Shown here: piece after piece, positions 14,942 to 16,127 of the stretch
Layout of the letters: each line of letters starts with the position of its first letter
Position numbering within the stretch: the first letter of the stretch is position 1
Assembly: GCA_017619255.1 (NCBI GenBank)
Contig: JAFZSS010000234.1
Location: 1 to 16,127, forward strand
Length of the DNA: 16,127 bases
Reading direction: 5' to 3'
From: Muribaculaceae bacterium
GTDB lineage: Bacteria; Bacteroidota; Bacteroidia; Bacteroidales; Muribaculaceae
Notes under the pieces: generated by a model
Told to the model about the DNA's origin: nothing
Database searches by the model: none
Seen by the model: only the letters and a program-made list of their open reading frames with translations
Position numbers and translations under genes: made by a program

Positions 14942-15137
14942 CTTTATGTGTAAAAGACATCAAAATTCCCGAATGATTGGCATTTCTGCGCAGACACAAT
15001 TTCTGCGAATATCCAATCAATCGGGAAGTTTAATTCTAATGAAAGGCAGTGAGGTTTCTCATAATGCCACCAGCCTCGATGCTTCCAGACAAACATCCCT
15101 GGGAAACCCCACTTAACAAGTTCTGGCGCGCCTCTCT
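14905..15137 (-). ncRNA. Putative stand-alone structured RNA of about 230 nt (family not identified)
   Basis: A leftward transcription unit with a -7 element (TACCTTTG, 15148-15141) and a T-rich terminator (14941-14905) but no convincing protein. Between them, read as RNA, lie nested helices. P1 pairs 15136-15130 with 15047-15041 (7 bp, one G-U). A 16-nt bulge on the 5' side follows, then P2 pairs 15113-15103 with 15058-15048 (11 bp, one G-U), capped by 44 nt. P3 pairs 15027-15013 with 14980-14966 (15 positions, one mismatch), with an inner CGCAGA/TCTGCG helix (15007-15002 with 14994-14989). The apical side holds a 10-base palindrome TCTGCGCAGA, able to support alternative pairing or dimers. 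A long helix with a one-sided bulge recalls 6S-type RNAs, but I cannot match a family. It could also be one of the orphan Bacteroidales RNA motifs. Confidence 0.55.
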
Positions 15138-15140
15138 GTG

Positions 15141-15148
15141 CAAAGGTA
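15141..15148 (-). promoter_or_regulatory. Bacteroidetes-type -7 element for the putative RNA
   Basis: The minus strand reads TACCTTTG, an exact TAnnTTTG match, preceded by an A-rich stretch. Transcription would begin near 15137, exactly where the first predicted helix starts. No TTTG is seen at -33. Confidence 0.5.
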
Positions 15149-15192
15149 CACATTTTTTCGTATATAACATCATGCACATCCCATTTAATTTG

Positions 15193-15200
15193 TAATTTTG
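15193..15200 (+). promoter_or_regulatory. Possible -7 element for the AT-rich gene
   Basis: TAATTTTG matches TAnnTTTG on the plus strand and lies back to back with the minus-strand element at 15148-15141, 44 bases away. Transcription would begin about 15206. No -33 box is seen, and AT-rich DNA makes chance matches likely. Confidence 0.35.
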
Positions 15201-15205
15201 CAACA

Positions 15206-16127
15206 TACGCGAATGATTTACTTTTTAGTTTATGGAATCAAACAGCAATTATTAATTCCGTATTATCTACTTGTTCATCCCTTGATATTTATTGCTCAGT
15301 TGAGAATGATTTCCTAGGAGTATGGTTTGACTTTGAAGGGAAAAAGTACTCAGTTGAACCTTTAGAGTTGTTTAACACCATATATGATGAAAAAGACTAT
15401 GACGGTTTTGAGTATGATTTTCTCACATCGTATCCTTATGACCCTGATGACACAATAACAGTTGAAGTCCATAAAGATAATTATTGCTATTCGTGGAGAT
15501 TATTATATGATAAAAACGAAAGTGCAATCTCTCTTAATTTTAGTTTTCAAGAATATATCAATAAGATTAAAAGATGCTTTGAGGAACTGCATGCTGGGTG
15601 GCTTTCAGGAAAGACTTTAATATACGATAAATATGATCTTAGTCTTGACGCTATAAAAGTTGCTTTAGAGCAGCTTAATGCTGTTGCGACGCTACCATCG
15701 TGTTATCCTCTGCATTTAAATCCTTCTGCTTTTGAAGAAGAATTTATTTTTAAGTTTAACGGGCACATTGAGAACTATTCGATAGGTATTGGAAACAGAG
15801 TATATTCCACTTGGCTAACACATTGGGATAACAGTTTTGATAAGATACATCATCAGTTTGAATCTTTATTCTATGATGATGAAGCAAATATTGAGCTTAG
15901 TTTCGATTTGTCAAATACTGTCATAAAAATTAAGAAAGAGAGGATAAAGTGGATTCAATATGAAGATGGCAAACCAATTCAACATGATTTAAGACATATG
16001 TCTGTGGAAATAATACCTAATGATTTTGTCAACATGCCAATCATAAAAGGATTTTGCAATAGGAAACAGACAATCAAAATCTTATATGAAGGTTTTATGC
16101 GGTTTGCATTAAGGCATTCATTTGATA
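15206..16127 (+). CDS. Unrecognised AT-rich reading frame, no standard start, 3' end outside window
   Basis: An open frame of 307 codons runs to the window edge without a stop. Its translation looks genuine: charged and aromatic-rich, for example ENDFLGVWFDFEGKKYSVEP near codon 35, then DDTITVEVHKDNYCYSWRLL, and later EEEFIFKFNGHIENYS. Two stretches share a pattern of short beta-like segments followed by a helix with FxxxF/L spacing, which hints at an internal duplication, but I recognise no family, signal peptide or membrane span. The frame is open back to a TAA at 15062-15064, yet contains no ATG, GTG or TTG until TTG at about 15368. The nearest ATG (15213) is in another frame and stops at 15315-15317. 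So the gene is 5' truncated, frameshifted, or starts with an unusual codon. Base and codon use (TTA, ATA, AGA, TAT) differ sharply from its neighbours, suggesting transfer. An immunity-type or accessory protein is possible but unproven. Confidence 0.55.

Noticed and set aside
15060..15110. Possible SRP RNA tip in the structured RNA (GTCTGGAAGCATC)
   Set aside because: It resembles the conserved SRP helix 8 loop only loosely; the GGAAGGAAGCAGC-type core is not present.
14944..15177. 77-codon minus-strand frame over the structured RNA
   Set aside because: Its ATG lies upstream of the TACCTTTG element, so a transcript from that promoter would lack the start. The translation resembles no protein I know, and the strand is better explained by RNA helices.
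15219..15230. C-TTT-TTA as a programmed -1 frameshift site joining the ATG at 15213 to the long frame
   Set aside because: The first base is C, so it is not a canonical slippery heptamer, and I see no convincing stimulatory hairpin just downstream. A sequencing error or truncation is simpler.

Overview
The window looks like chromosomal DNA from a gut-type member of the Bacteroidales (Prevotella/Muribaculaceae-like; I cannot fix the genus). Three things point there. Most genes lack a Shine-Dalgarno sequence. Several gene starts are preceded by the Bacteroidetes -7 element TAnnTTTG. The gene content fits the order: a DUF4251 protein, a FeoA-FeoB fusion, and the run sppA-lpxK-punA-thiL. From 1 to about 15,140 it is ordinary, GC-balanced core genome.

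Layout: (1) 1-4043, minus strand, an apparent operon reading dCMP deaminase -> S41 protease -> second S41 protease -> start of a GH20-like hexosaminidase cut by the window edge, with gaps of 24, 15 and 36 bases. (2) 4318-5172, plus strand, an OmpA-like peptidoglycan-binding lipoprotein closed by a textbook terminator. (3) 5262-5540, an AT-rich gene-free stretch between two converging terminators. (4) 10561-5609, minus strand, the envelope/nucleotide/cofactor operon sppA-lpxK-punA-thiL, with a promoter whose -33 box overlaps the stop of the next gene upstream. (5) 11563-10694, minus strand, a CPBP-family membrane protease. (6) 11652-12260, plus strand, a secreted DUF4251 protein with its own terminator. 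(7) 12517-14889, plus strand, feoAB for ferrous iron uptake with a clear promoter. (8) 14905-15137, minus strand, what looks like a stand-alone structured RNA gene of about 230 nt that shares a bidirectional terminator hairpin with feoAB. (9) 15193-16127, plus strand, a strongly AT-rich, foreign-looking reading frame with no usual start codon, running off the window.

Most genes serve the cell envelope (periplasmic proteases, SppA, LpxK, OmpA-like lipoprotein, CPBP protease) or housekeeping metabolism (dCMP deamination, purine salvage, thiamine diphosphate synthesis, iron uptake). I see no complete defence, mobile or biosynthetic system. The two things most worth pursuing are the unannotated structured RNA at 14905-15137 and the start-less AT-rich gene beside it, which together mark the edge of a variable region.
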